DNA of 51,256 nt from Candidatus Barnesiella excrementigallinarum. GTDB taxonomy: Bacteria > Bacteroidota > Bacteroidia > Bacteroidales > Barnesiellaceae. The notes under the pieces are model-generated. The model was not told where the DNA came from, ran no database searches, and saw only the letters and a program-made list of their open reading frames with translations. Positions 16,547 to 25,477 of this stretch are shown piece after piece. The translations under genes were made by a program, and so were the position numbers. Position 1 is the first letter of the stretch. Every line of letters starts with the position of its first letter. Location: positions 1 through 51,256 of the forward strand of contig DXFL01000009.1 of NCBI GenBank assembly GCA_019114445.1, given 5' to 3'.

Positions 16547-17863
16547 TCAAAACAGAATATTGGCCGAAGCCCCCCAAGTAATCGAGCGAATGGGTTGATT
16601 GCCCGACTCGGCCGCCGATATGCCCAGCTCGTCCGACGGGGTGAGTTTATACGAAGCGACAGTCGATGAATAATCGCAGAAAAGACGAGCTCCAAAATGG
16701 CGTTTCAACACATATCCTATCGAAAGGCCGCCGCTCCAAGCAAAAGCACCTTTATCGAACCGTATCGACGATTCTCCGATAGACCGGCCGAGGATATAGT
16801 TGTATCCCGCCAACACTTTCCCGCCTACCGACCAGCGATTCGTAAAGGGGTAAGAAAAATAGGCTCCCCCCATTGCCCGGCCCTCGTCTATCCCATCGAG
16901 AGTTACATCGGGACGCCCTTGCAACGACACCGGCACATTGGATATGGTTGCCAATCCACCGCAACCCACATATTGGTTAAAGAAATAGGCGCCTTCCACT
17001 CCCATACGGCTACCTATTCCGGTATCCAAAGTCACACCGTCGGAGAGACGAAGAGAGCCTAACCCCGAAGAAAATCCCATATACAAACCTAAGAACGAAG
17101 GAGTCTCCAATAACGGATAATACCGGGGCGTATCGAAATTAAGCCCCTTTTCCTTGAAAATCAAATCGGCTAAATAATAACCCAACTCTGTCGACAAAAT
17201 TCCTATCCCGGCACCGGCCAACACATCGGAAATCCAATGCCGGTTGTTCAATATCCGGCTTACTCCCGTAATTGTCGCAACCGTATAGGCCGAGATGCTA
17301 TACCACGGACTGCGATCGCCATACTCCTTGTGCATCATGGTAGCCGCCATAAATGCCGTGGCCGTATGTCCCGATGGGAATGATTTATAATTGCTGCCGT
17401 CGGGACGCTGCACATGGGCCGTATACTTTATCGCATTGACAACCGAGGCCATAATCGCTACCGAAAAAGCATCGGAGGTCAACATTCGGCCCCACGAACT
17501 GCGGCTCTCCACCCCAAAACCTTTCAAACCCAACATGACCACGGCTGGGGCATACTGTAAATAATTATCGTATTCGTAATGGAATTTGGGCACAAAATCT
17601 TCTCTTAACTGATGGAAACGGTCACGCCCGTGCATAACCGACACTCCGGCCACCACCAGCGGCGCCCCTACACAAGTCATCTGAACCCACTTTTTCGACA
17701 TGAAATCGAAGGTTGGTTGCTCCATAGCCTTCGGTGCAGGCGTCACAAGCGGACGTAAATCGGCCACACTATCGTCGGCCAACGAATATGGATAAGCTGC
17801 ATTCCCCGTAAAAACCGAAGAGAGCATTATTCCTATAAGCCATAACCTCGTAATAAATCTCAT
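16547..17863 (-). CDS. PAP2-family phosphatase with C-terminal outer-membrane-barrel-like domain
   Basis: 438-aa exported protein. After a signal peptide (cleaved near NAAYPYS) and membrane-embedded segments comes an acid phosphatase core. All three PAP2 motifs are intact: KYTAHVQRP (K146-P154), PSGH (163-166), and SR...H...D (S202, R203, H209, D213). From ~255 to the end it has alternating aromatic/glycine strands, ending in a Phe (ITWGASANILF), like an outer-membrane beta-barrel. Family members dephosphorylate lipid phosphates (undecaprenyl-PP, phosphatidylglycerol-P or lipid A). A lipid A 4'-phosphatase (LpxF-like) role is possible but inferred. A perfect -7 box lies upstream. Confidence 0.87.
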   Translation of the reverse strand: MRFITRLWLIGIMLSSVFTGNAAYPYSLADDSVADLRPLVTPAPKAMEQPTFDFMSKKWVQMTCVGAPLVVAGVSVMHGRDRFHQLREDFVPKFHYEYDNYLQYAPAVVMLGLKGFGVESRSSWGRMLTSDAFSVAIMASVVNAIKYTAHVQRPDGSNYKSFPSGHTATAFMAATMMHKEYGDRSPWYSISAYTVATITGVSRILNNRHWISDVLAGAGIGILSTELGYYLADLIFKEKGLNFDTPRYYPLLETPSFLGLYMGFSSGLGSLRLSDGVTLDTGIGSRMGVEGAYFFNQYVGCGGLATISNVPVSLQGRPDVTLDGIDEGRAMGGAYFSYPFTNRWSVGGKVLAGYNYILGRSIGESSIRFDKGAFAWSGGLSIGYVLKRHFGARLFCDYSSTVASYKLTPSDELGISAAESGNQPIRSITWGASANILF

Positions 17864-17887
17864 GATGTTGTGCGCATAATTAGTGAT

Positions 17888-17908
17888 TGACAGAACAAAT
17901 TTCTGTCA
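17888..17908 (-). promoter_or_regulatory. Inverted repeat in the PAP2 gene leader (possible operator or RNA hairpin)
   Basis: Perfect 8-bp inverted repeat TGACAGAA-CAAAT-TTCTGTCA. It lies just downstream of the -7 box at 17924-17931, near +10 to +30 of the predicted transcript, and 25 nt before the start codon. It could bind a dimeric regulator or form a short mRNA hairpin; there is no T tract. Confidence 0.5.
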
Positions 17909-17923
17909 TTTATTCCATTTATC

Positions 17924-17931
17924 CAAATATA
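17924..17931 (-). promoter_or_regulatory. -7 box of the PAP2 gene promoter
   Basis: The complement is TATATTTG, a perfect match, about 60 nt before the ATG at 17863 and immediately after the addA-like stop codon. Confidence 0.65.
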
Positions 17932-17944
17932 TGTTTAAATAAAC

Positions 17945-20900
17945 TTAAACAGCCACTAACTTGTCCAAAGTTACGTACCAAATGAAGCCCGATACCCGGG
18001 GATAACCCATCTCGGCAATCAGCGAGACATAGGTATTTACCTGTTTTTTGTACGAAGCCCGCTCGACACGCCCAAATTTATAATCGACCACCACTACCTC
18101 GCCGCCTGTTTCGATTACCCGGTCGGGGCGATAGAATGAGCCGTCGGGCTGCAAAATTTCCTGCTCGGTCCACACTTTTACGTCGCGCGAGAACCAAGAG
18201 GCAACCCGCTCGTCGGAAATCCACGCCTCTATTTTCCGTAGAGTCTCTGCCTCTTCGACTTCCGAAAGTTCACCCGTACGCACAAACTCCTCAACGGTTT
18301 CGCCTAAACGGTCGGCCGTCCCAACCCGACTTAAAATGCGGTGCATCAACGTCCCATAAGCCCGATCGAGCCCCTCCCCGAAAACGCCTTTCCCTTGCAA
18401 TCTCAGGTGCAACCGGCTTCCCGGGTCGACCGAGCGATAGGCACCGGCGTAAAGACGGTCAACCGACGGGTGTCCTTTCTTTCCCGATTCGGGTCGCCAG
18501 TCGTCACCCACCTCGTAATGCAACACATCGCCGGTGCTTCCGTCGGGGAACAAAATCTCGTTCAACAAGGCCGACACACTTCCCACCCGCTCTTTCGCCG
18601 TTTTGTTTTTAAGCGCCGGAGCAAAAATATGCAACTCCTCCTCGGCACGGGTAAACGCCACATACGCCACATTGAGGTTGTCGATATAGGCATACATCTT
18701 TTCGTCGAAGTATTCGGGGGCATAATAGGTTTGGGCAAGGCTGCTCCCATAGCGTAACGGCAACACCGGAATACGGGAAAAAGGCTCCTCGCGGGTAGGG
18801 CACCAAATGAGGTTGCTGTTGGCCAAATGGTCGAGCGACCAGTTGCAGAAGGGTATAATCACCACCTTGAATTCCAATCCTTTGGACTTATGGATAGTCA
18901 TCACCCGCATGGCATTTTGCTCCTGAGGGGTGGTCACCGACAACTTGTTTTCGTTTTCGCTCCACCACACCAAGAACGAGCCCAAATCGGCGGTGTGCGT
19001 GCGGCAATATTCCAATACATAATCTTGAAAAGCCTGTATATACACCCGTTCGCCTCCGTCGTTTTCCCCATCGGGGAAGCGCGATATAATCTGTTCGCAC
19101 ATCTCGAACAAAGGTTCTTTGCGGACACGCTCTATAAATTGCAGGAAATCGCCATCGAGATGATGGGCTATATCCTCACGATTCTCGAAATAAGAGAGGA
19201 AAGCTGTCGTGTCGCGGGAATTCTCGCCCCTCTTCCGGTTGTATTCATAGACGGCTATCAACCGGTTCAACTCTACCGAAGGATCTTGTATGTAGCGCAG
19301 GATAGCGATTAACAAATTCACCGCCGGCGAATTTTTAATCAACAACGATTCGCTCGATATTACATCGTAGCGGTAACGCGAATCGCGATTCTCGGCATTC
19401 AGCCGCAACAACAAATCGACAATGGCTACTCCCTCTTTGGCGGTTCTTGTCAAAAAGGTGATGTCGCCGGGCGAATATCCCCGGTCTTGCAACTCTCTCA
19501 ACAAACCGGGGATGCGCGAAAGGGATTCCTGACAAAAAGTGTCGCGTTTGTCCGATTCCCACATCGTCACCGCCACACGACCTCCCCGGGAACGATTCGA
19601 GGGAGCTACCTGCTGCACAATGTCGGCATAGGCATTCTCGATCTTCACCTCGAAATCGTCGTTTACCAATGCCGACTCCTTCACCTCGCCCTCCAACTCC
19701 CGTTGCAACAACCGGGAAGCCTCGCCGAAAATGCGATTGTTGAACTCTACGACCCGGGCACAACTGCGATAGTTTGTCTCCATAGAGCGTTCGCTATATT
19801 GCGAAGGACGGAATTGCGACCGAATACCCTCGTTGAGCAGCGACCAGTCGGAATTTCGCCAACGATAAATACTCTGCTTCACGTCGCCCACAATCAAATC
19901 GGAATGTCCGTGGCTTAAACTTTCGCCTATGAGAGGAGCAAAATTCCGCCATTGCAAGTTGGAGGTATCCTGAAACTCGTCGATCATAAAATGGTTTACC
20001 CTCGTCCCTATCTTCTCGTATATGAACGGGGCATCGTTTTCATTGATAACGGCATTGAGAATCCCCGCCGTATCGGAAAGCAATAGCACATTGTGCTCCC
20101 GTTCGTACTCTTCGATACGACGGTCTATATCGACCAATATGCCCAGCGCATAGATATATTTGGAGCTTTGAACCGCCGTATTGTAACGGACATAGGGTTG
20201 CCCGAAACTATCGGCAACCGACTGCATAACCGGATTAAGCTCGGCGTAAAGGCTCTCCATGCACGCCGGCACATCGCTTTTGGCAAACCACAGGTCGCCA
20301 TTGCCTACATTGTTTCTGAACGTTTGAGTGGGAGGCGTTATTTTCCCGTTGGCCAACCGTTTGAAATAGAATGCCCACGAACGGCCTTTCCCCTTGAATG
20401 CATCGAGCGGAAGTCCATGCCGGTCGATACAATCGAGTGCCGTCTCGCCCAATTTCCGTAAAAGCGACTCGAACTCGGTACAAATACGCCGCATATCCTT
20501 CAAATAGGTATCGAGTACCCCCTTATCCTTAATTTGGGAAAGAATCGAAGCCCGGAACATTTTATACGTCTCTTTCGACAATTCGCCCGCCAACTCCCGC
20601 AAATCGTCTTTCCGTTCGGCTCGGTTGCCCAAGCTCCACCAGCTACCCGATTCGATACGTTCTTTGGCGTAATGCACCAACCAATCGAGCAACCCCTTTT
20701 GAGCCGTATCGGAGAGGTCGGAATACATACGATCGATAGCCGAAGCCGTTACAAAATCGTTATCCATCTCGATTTCGAAACTACCTTGCAACCCTACCTC
20801 GCGAGTGAAACTACGCAACACCTGCTGAAAAAAACGATCGATGGTGCTGATATGAAAATAGGAAAAATCGTGCAGCAACACATACAAAGTCTCGGCAGCA

Positions 20901-21196
20901 ATCGCCCGAATCGCTTCGGCCGAACAACCAAACTGTTGCATCAATTCACCGAGGTAGGGCGACCTGTCGGTATCGTGAGCCAAGATGTCCAACTGCGACA
21001 CAATACGCTGCTTCATCTCCTCAGTAGCCTTGTTGGTAAAGGTAACCGCCAAAATACGGCGATGAGCCCCGTCGCTTTTTTTGTACAGGCGGGAATTTCC
21101 GGCTTCGTCGCGATAGCCCAGCAACAGTTTTATATATTCCAGCGTAAGGGTATAAGTCTTTCCCGAGCCGGCCGATGCTTTGTAAATATTCAACAT
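17945..21196 (-). CDS. AddA/RecB-like UvrD helicase-nuclease
   Basis: 1083-aa superfamily 1A helicase with a C-terminal RecB-type nuclease. It processes double-strand ends for recombination. Walker A is SAGSGKT at 8-14 (ATG at 21196). Later motifs are VTFTNKATEEMK (Ia), MIDEFQDTSNLQW (II), VGDVKQSIYRWRNSD (III), MTIHKSKGLEFKVVIIP (V) and VAFTRAEEELHI (VI). Near residue 1030 is the PD-(D/E)XK core RPDRVI...VVVVDYKFGR. The ORF opens further upstream with a TTG, but the ATG 4 nt after the SUI1-family stop is preferred. It is co-transcribed with that gene. No AddB-like partner is adjacent. Confidence 0.9.
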   Translation of the reverse strand: MLNIYKASAGSGKTYTLTLEYIKLLLGYRDEAGNSRLYKKSDGAHRRILAVTFTNKATEEMKQRIVSQLDILAHDTDRSPYLGELMQQFGCSAEAIRAIAAETLYVLLHDFSYFHISTIDRFFQQVLRSFTREVGLQGSFEIEMDNDFVTASAIDRMYSDLSDTAQKGLLDWLVHYAKERIESGSWWSLGNRAERKDDLRELAGELSKETYKMFRASILSQIKDKGVLDTYLKDMRRICTEFESLLRKLGETALDCIDRHGLPLDAFKGKGRSWAFYFKRLANGKITPPTQTFRNNVGNGDLWFAKSDVPACMESLYAELNPVMQSVADSFGQPYVRYNTAVQSSKYIYALGILVDIDRRIEEYEREHNVLLLSDTAGILNAVINENDAPFIYEKIGTRVNHFMIDEFQDTSNLQWRNFAPLIGESLSHGHSDLIVGDVKQSIYRWRNSDWSLLNEGIRSQFRPSQYSERSMETNYRSCARVVEFNNRIFGEASRLLQRELEGEVKESALVNDDFEVKIENAYADIVQQVAPSNRSRGGRVAVTMWESDKRDTFCQESLSRIPGLLRELQDRGYSPGDITFLTRTAKEGVAIVDLLLRLNAENRDSRYRYDVISSESLLIKNSPAVNLLIAILRYIQDPSVELNRLIAVYEYNRKRGENSRDTTAFLSYFENREDIAHHLDGDFLQFIERVRKEPLFEMCEQIISRFPDGENDGGERVYIQAFQDYVLEYCRTHTADLGSFLVWWSENENKLSVTTPQEQNAMRVMTIHKSKGLEFKVVIIPFCNWSLDHLANSNLIWCPTREEPFSRIPVLPLRYGSSLAQTYYAPEYFDEKMYAYIDNLNVAYVAFTRAEEELHIFAPALKNKTAKERVGSVSALLNEILFPDGSTGDVLHYEVGDDWRPESGKKGHPSVDRLYAGAYRSVDPGSRLHLRLQGKGVFGEGLDRAYGTLMHRILSRVGTADRLGETVEEFVRTGELSEVEEAETLRKIEAWISDERVASWFSRDVKVWTEQEILQPDGSFYRPDRVIETGGEVVVVDYKFGRVERASYKKQVNTYVSLIAEMGYPRVSGFIWYVTLDKLVAV

Positions 21197-21200
21197 ACGG

Positions 21201-21545
21201 TCAAACAATACGAGCCCGATAACCTTCGGACAACAAAATATCCAAAATCTTCTGACGGAAATCGCCCTGTATCAAAATCTCGCCGTCCTTATCCGAGCCA
21301 CCTACCCCACATTTGGTTTTCAGTTTTTTCGCCAATGCGCTCAAATCGTCGGACGAACCCACAAATCCGGTAATAAGGGTAACCGATTTCCCTTTTCGGT
21401 TCCGTTTATCCAAAGATATACGCAACTGCTGTTTCGCAGGCTCCAACGTTTCGGCTTCCTCCTCTTCCCCGGTATCGAACTTAAAATCGGGGTTGGTAGA
21501 GTAAACGATATTAAGCCGCTCTTTCCAATCATTATTCTTTCCCAT
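21201..21545 (-). CDS. SUI1/YciH-family translation factor
   Basis: 114-aa protein. The N-terminal ~35 residues hold an acidic Glu cluster. The SUI1 (eIF1-like) domain follows at ~40-114, with VTLITGFVGSSDDLSALAK and KCGVGGSDKDGEILIQGD, the family's conserved Gly-rich stretch. YciH relatives check initiation fidelity at the 30S subunit. The ATG at 21545 is the family start; a longer upstream reading would run into promoter element B. Its stop is 4 nt before the helicase gene, so the two form an operon driven by the repeat-borne promoter(s). Confidence 0.9.
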   Translation of the reverse strand: MGKNNDWKERLNIVYSTNPDFKFDTGEEEEAETLEPAKQQLRISLDKRNRKGKSVTLITGFVGSSDDLSALAKKLKTKCGVGGSDKDGEILIQGDFRQKILDILLSEGYRARIV

Positions 21546-21583
21546 TTCGGTAATTTTATCTTCCAATAAATTATATTTGCTTT

Positions 21584-21657
21584 CAAATATAGCGAAAGGT
21601 GAGAGCAGAGAAAAATCGAAAACACAGTTTTCAGATTTTGCTATGCCGAACCGCATC
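21584..21657 (-). repeat. Dispersed promoter element, copy B
   Basis: About 74 bp homologous to copies A, C and D. Its -7 box TATATTTG (complement of 21584-21591) is 38 nt upstream of the SUI1-family ATG. It also keeps the inverted repeat GAAAAC-TGT-GTTTTC and the CTCTGC-CTC block. This copy is very probably the operon promoter. Confidence 0.85.
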
Positions 21658-21667
21658 TTATTTTCTA

Positions 21668-21741
21668 CAAATATAGCGAAAGTTGAGTGCAGAGAAAAAT
21701 CGAAAACACAATTTTACAGATTTCACTATCCCAAACCGCAC
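21668..21741 (-). repeat. Dispersed promoter element, copy C (tandem to B)
   Basis: Second copy, 84 bp from copy B and in the same orientation, with -7 box TATATTTG (complement of 21668-21675). B and C match over almost their whole length (AGAGAAAAATCGAAAACACA is shared exactly). A local duplication or two insertions could explain the pair. The C hairpin arm is slightly degraded (TAAAAT instead of GAAAAC). Confidence 0.85.
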
Positions 21742-21843
21742 CCCGATATTCTAAAATAGAGAGAAAGTTAACAACACGAAACAACCGAACATCTTTTTTC
21801 CCTTTTGCAATAAACCAAAGGTTTCCTCGTTATATATGATACG

Positions 21844-24800
21844 ATGAAAGCTATTACACAACACCATAATATATTTTCTGCAAACCTCCTGCCCCGATTG
21901 CTCGCGTGGCTATGCGTGGGATTCATGGTACTCTTGGCCAGTCCTTTGCAAGCCCTCAATGCCAGCCACTATGCCTCACAATCGCAGTTGGCCAACGGAT
22001 TGTGGGTAAAAATTGCCGTTTACGAATCGGGAATACATCAAATTACCTATCGAGAATTGAGCAAATGGGGATTTTCCAATCCCGAAGCTGTAACGATTTT
22101 CGGCTACGGAGGAGCCATGCTACCCGAAACTTTTTCGGAAGACGACCCCGACGATCTCTGCCAAATTCCCATTTTGCATACCGGATCCAAAATCCTATTC
22201 TATGCACAAGGTCCCATAACATGGACATATAACGGGAAAACGCAAGAGTACGACCACGAACAAAACACTTACTCCACAGCCGGATACTATTTCCTCACCG
22301 ACAGCAAAAGTAACGAAGCCATCATGGCCGACCGTTCTTTCCCGAACGGGACAGCCGGATTGACCGACATTACATCGTTCGACGAACACGCTGTTTACGA
22401 GCAGGAACTATACTCCCCCGGCTCGACCGGACGGCTGTTTTTAGGTGAAGATTTTCGCTACACGACATCACGCAACTTCACGTTCGAGCTCCCCGGTGTG
22501 GACAACTCGGAACCGGTAAAACTGCGGACTTCGTTTGGCGCAAAGATTGTAGGAGGAACGGGAAAACTTGTTTTCTCCCGAAATGGACAAACTCTCTCCG
22601 AAAGCAGTTCCGACAATATCTCGGCCTGTTCGGAGAGCGCTTATGAATTTGTAAAAATGACCTCTACGCTCAAAGAGATTAATCTCGACAGCGAAGAACT
22701 CTCGTTCACCCTTTTATTCCGACAAAACAGCGGGAGCCTCTCGTTGGCCCGTCTTAACTATTTCCGATTTAACTATAAACGCAAACTGCAACTGTACAAC
22801 GGAAAAATTCAATTCAGGCTGAAACAACTCCCCGAGAACAGTTGCTATAACCTGCAAGGCTATTCATCGAATATTCACATCTGGGACATTTCGGATCCTC
22901 AAAATCCGGTGAATATTATTCCTCACATAGAAAACGGCAATGCCCGTTTCGTTCCTACCAAAGCCCACGAAGAGTATGTAGCTTTCGACGAACAAGCCAC
23001 CCAAACCTCGGTTTCGTTTGTCGAAACCGTCGCCAACCAAAACCTGCACGGTATGGCTACTCCCGACTTGATTATCCTCACCCCCAAAGAATACATCTCC
23101 TATGCCCAAAGCATCGCCCAGTTGCACAGCGAACTCGACGGTTTAGAGGTAGCTGTCATAGACCACACACAGGTTTTCAACGAATTTTCGTCGGGCACCC
23201 CCGACGCTACCGCTTATCGCAGGCTGATGAAAATGTTTTTCGATCGCGAAGGTGGAATCAACGGCAAACAACTGTACTTGTTGCTTTTCGGAAAAGGTTT
23301 GTACGACAACCGCAAAATAGGCGAAACCGGGAAATATGTAAAATACCCCACCCTGCTTACCTACCAATATGGTAGCGGGACCGACGAACGGGCCTCCTAT
23401 ACGACCGACGACTACTTCGGATTTCTCGATGACGACTCCGGGACACGTATTGCAGCAGACAAACTCCGCGTGAGTGTAGGCCGTTTACCCATAAAAAGCG
23501 AACAAGAAGCCAAAGATGTCATCTCCAAACTCACCAACTATTTAGCCAATAACGATAAAGGTTCTTGGAAAAACCAAGTGTGCGTCGTAGCCGACGATGA
23601 GAACTACGCCACTCACATGGAACAGGCCGAAGATATTTGCAATATTTTGGAAAATAGCGATGCCAACTGTTTCATCAACAAAATTTACACCGATGCCTAC
23701 ACCGCCGAAATCACTTCGACGGGACGCACCTACCCCTCGGCAAAGAAAAAGCTATTCCAAGTACTCGACGACGGCGTACTCGTGATCGACTACATCGGGC
23801 ACGGCAGTACGGTGGCTTGGACCCACGAAGATCTGCTCAACATCACCGACATACAGTCCATGTATTTGAAACGGCTACCCCTTTTCATCACAGCCACCTG
23901 CGATTTCGGCCGTTACGACCACGAGGACATCTCGGCCGGCGAAATACTCTGCCTCAATCCCAGCGGCGGCGGTATAGCCCTCATTACCACCACCCGAGTA
24001 GTCTATATCAGCAACAACCACTACCTCAATACAGGTGTGGCCCAACAGGTATTCAAGAAAGACGAGAACTTCGAATATCCCCGGTTAGGCGACATCTTGC
24101 GCAAAGCCAAATGCAACATTCTGCAAACCGACAGTAACAAACTAAACTATACCTTATTAGGCGATCCTGCCTTGAAGTTGCTATACCCCGAATACAAAAT
24201 TAAAGTAACCGAAATCAACGGATACGACATCTCTCAAACCGTCCCCACGATACAGGCTCGCGATTCGGTCTTCATCAAAGGCGAAATATATACCCCACAA
24301 GGCGAAAAAGCGACCGACTACAACGGAATTATCTGCCCCACAGTCTACGATTCGAAAATAAACCGGGTTAGTTACGGATACGGTGACGAGGGAAAAGCAT
24401 TCGAATTTTCCGAACGAAGTAACCGTCTCTATGTAGGAAAAGACTCTATCGTCAACGGCCAATTCGAGATCTCATTCAAAGTACCCCGCGAAATCAACTT
24501 CGCCGACGACCTGGGATTGATAAATCTCTACTGCTACAACGACGAAGGTGAGGAGGGCAGCGGCAATGAATCGAACTTCATTGTGGGAGGGTTTAACGAC
24601 AGTTCGAACGACGACTTCGAAGGCCCCGAAATATACTATGCCTACCTCAACTCCGATGACTTCCAAAACGGCGATAAAGTCAACGAATCACCCCTGTTGA
24701 TCGCCGAAGTGTATGACCCGTCGGGGATTAACATCTCCGATGCCGGGATAGGGCACCAAATGACCGTAACGATCGACAACCAAACGATATACTCCGATGT

Positions 24801-25278
24801 ATCCTCCTATTTCGAACCGACAGTGGGTGAATTCGGGCGAGGAGTAATCACATACCCGCTCAGTGAATTGAGCGAAGGCGATCATACCCTGCGACTAAAA
24901 GTATGGGATACCGAAAACAACTCGTCGGAAGTAGAGCTCAACTTTACCGTGAAAACCGGGCTTAAACCCGTTATCTACGACCTGTACGCCGACCAAAACC
25001 CGGCCAGCACATCGACCAATTTCTACCTCAGGCACAATCGCCCCGACGCAATCATCAACGTAACCATATCGGTATACAACCTCATGGGAGTAGAGGTATG
25101 GCAATACACGGGCAAAGGCCTTTCCGATATGTTCAAGTCGTACCCCATCAACTGGGATTTGACCGACAGCAGCGGGAATCGGGTACCCGGCGGTATATAT
25201 CTCTACAAAGCCATTATATCGACCGACAACAAACACGAGGCCACTCGCTCCAAAAAACTATGCGTCACCGCACAGTAA
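21844..25278 (+). CDS. PorU-like C25 (gingipain-family) peptidase, copy 1
   Basis: 1144-aa exported protein of the PorU family, the T9SS component that cleaves the C-terminal signal from cargo at the cell surface. There is a signal peptide (hydrophobic ~15-36). The N-domain is beta-rich. The C25 domain is ~405-782, with catalytic-type His653 in YIGHGST and Cys686 in TATCDFGR, the canonical GHG/Cys pair; the spacing and position agree with the P. gingivalis PorU Cys near 690. From ~1045 on is a FlgD-like Ig fold (VYNLMGVEVW...GGIYLYK). It is not adjacent to porV but is in the same block. It is clearly paralogous to the protein at 26759-30157. Confidence 0.88.
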   Translation: MKAITQHHNIFSANLLPRLLAWLCVGFMVLLASPLQALNASHYASQSQLANGLWVKIAVYESGIHQITYRELSKWGFSNPEAVTIFGYGGAMLPETFSEDDPDDLCQIPILHTGSKILFYAQGPITWTYNGKTQEYDHEQNTYSTAGYYFLTDSKSNEAIMADRSFPNGTAGLTDITSFDEHAVYEQELYSPGSTGRLFLGEDFRYTTSRNFTFELPGVDNSEPVKLRTSFGAKIVGGTGKLVFSRNGQTLSESSSDNISACSESAYEFVKMTSTLKEINLDSEELSFTLLFRQNSGSLSLARLNYFRFNYKRKLQLYNGKIQFRLKQLPENSCYNLQGYSSNIHIWDISDPQNPVNIIPHIENGNARFVPTKAHEEYVAFDEQATQTSVSFVETVANQNLHGMATPDLIILTPKEYISYAQSIAQLHSELDGLEVAVIDHTQVFNEFSSGTPDATAYRRLMKMFFDREGGINGKQLYLLLFGKGLYDNRKIGETGKYVKYPTLLTYQYGSGTDERASYTTDDYFGFLDDDSGTRIAADKLRVSVGRLPIKSEQEAKDVISKLTNYLANNDKGSWKNQVCVVADDENYATHMEQAEDICNILENSDANCFINKIYTDAYTAEITSTGRTYPSAKKKLFQVLDDGVLVIDYIGHGSTVAWTHEDLLNITDIQSMYLKRLPLFITATCDFGRYDHEDISAGEILCLNPSGGGIALITTTRVVYISNNHYLNTGVAQQVFKKDENFEYPRLGDILRKAKCNILQTDSNKLNYTLLGDPALKLLYPEYKIKVTEINGYDISQTVPTIQARDSVFIKGEIYTPQGEKATDYNGIICPTVYDSKINRVSYGYGDEGKAFEFSERSNRLYVGKDSIVNGQFEISFKVPREINFADDLGLINLYCYNDEGEEGSGNESNFIVGGFNDSSNDDFEGPEIYYAYLNSDDFQNGDKVNESPLLIAEVYDPSGINISDAGIGHQMTVTIDNQTIYSDVSSYFEPTVGEFGRGVITYPLSELSEGDHTLRLKVWDTENNSSEVELNFTVKTGLKPVIYDLYADQNPASTSTNFYLRHNRPDAIINVTISVYNLMGVEVWQYTGKGLSDMFKSYPINWDLTDSSGNRVPGGIYLYKAIISTDNKHEATRSKKLCVTAQ

Positions 25279-25327
25279 AAACCAATTTCACAGGAAAGGT
25301 GTCGCTTAAAAGTAAAAAAAAGATAAG

Positions 25328-25370
25328 TATGGCGAAAAATAGTTGAATAGAAATTCGCCATTTCGCCATA
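25328..25370 (+). other. Hairpin with two competing 3' arms downstream of PorU-like gene
   Basis: TATGGCGAAA (25328-25337) can pair with TTTCGCCATA (25361-25370, 10 bp) or with the adjacent near-copy TTCGCCAT (25354-25361, 8 bp). There is no T run, so it is a weak terminator at best. It may be a 3'-end stabilising hairpin. Confidence 0.4.
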
Positions 25371-25421
25371 TCTTTCTGTATCGAACGGAGTGGTCGCAAC
25401 AAATAGGCTCGATTAAGTGAA

Positions 25422-25452
25422 TTTGTTTGTAGCCAAAGTTTTACTATCTTTG
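25422..25452 (+). promoter_or_regulatory. rex promoter
   Basis: TTTG (25422-25425), 19-bp spacer, TATCTTTG (25445-25452), a perfect -7 box. It lies 25 nt before the rex ATG. Confidence 0.78.
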
Positions 25453-25477
25453 TATCGAGAAAACAGTCAAAAGAAAG

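Noticed and set aside
21577..21759. 60-aa plus-strand ORF over the tandem repeats B and C
   Set aside because: It is created by the repeated promoter elements; the internal peptide repetition simply mirrors the DNA repeat.
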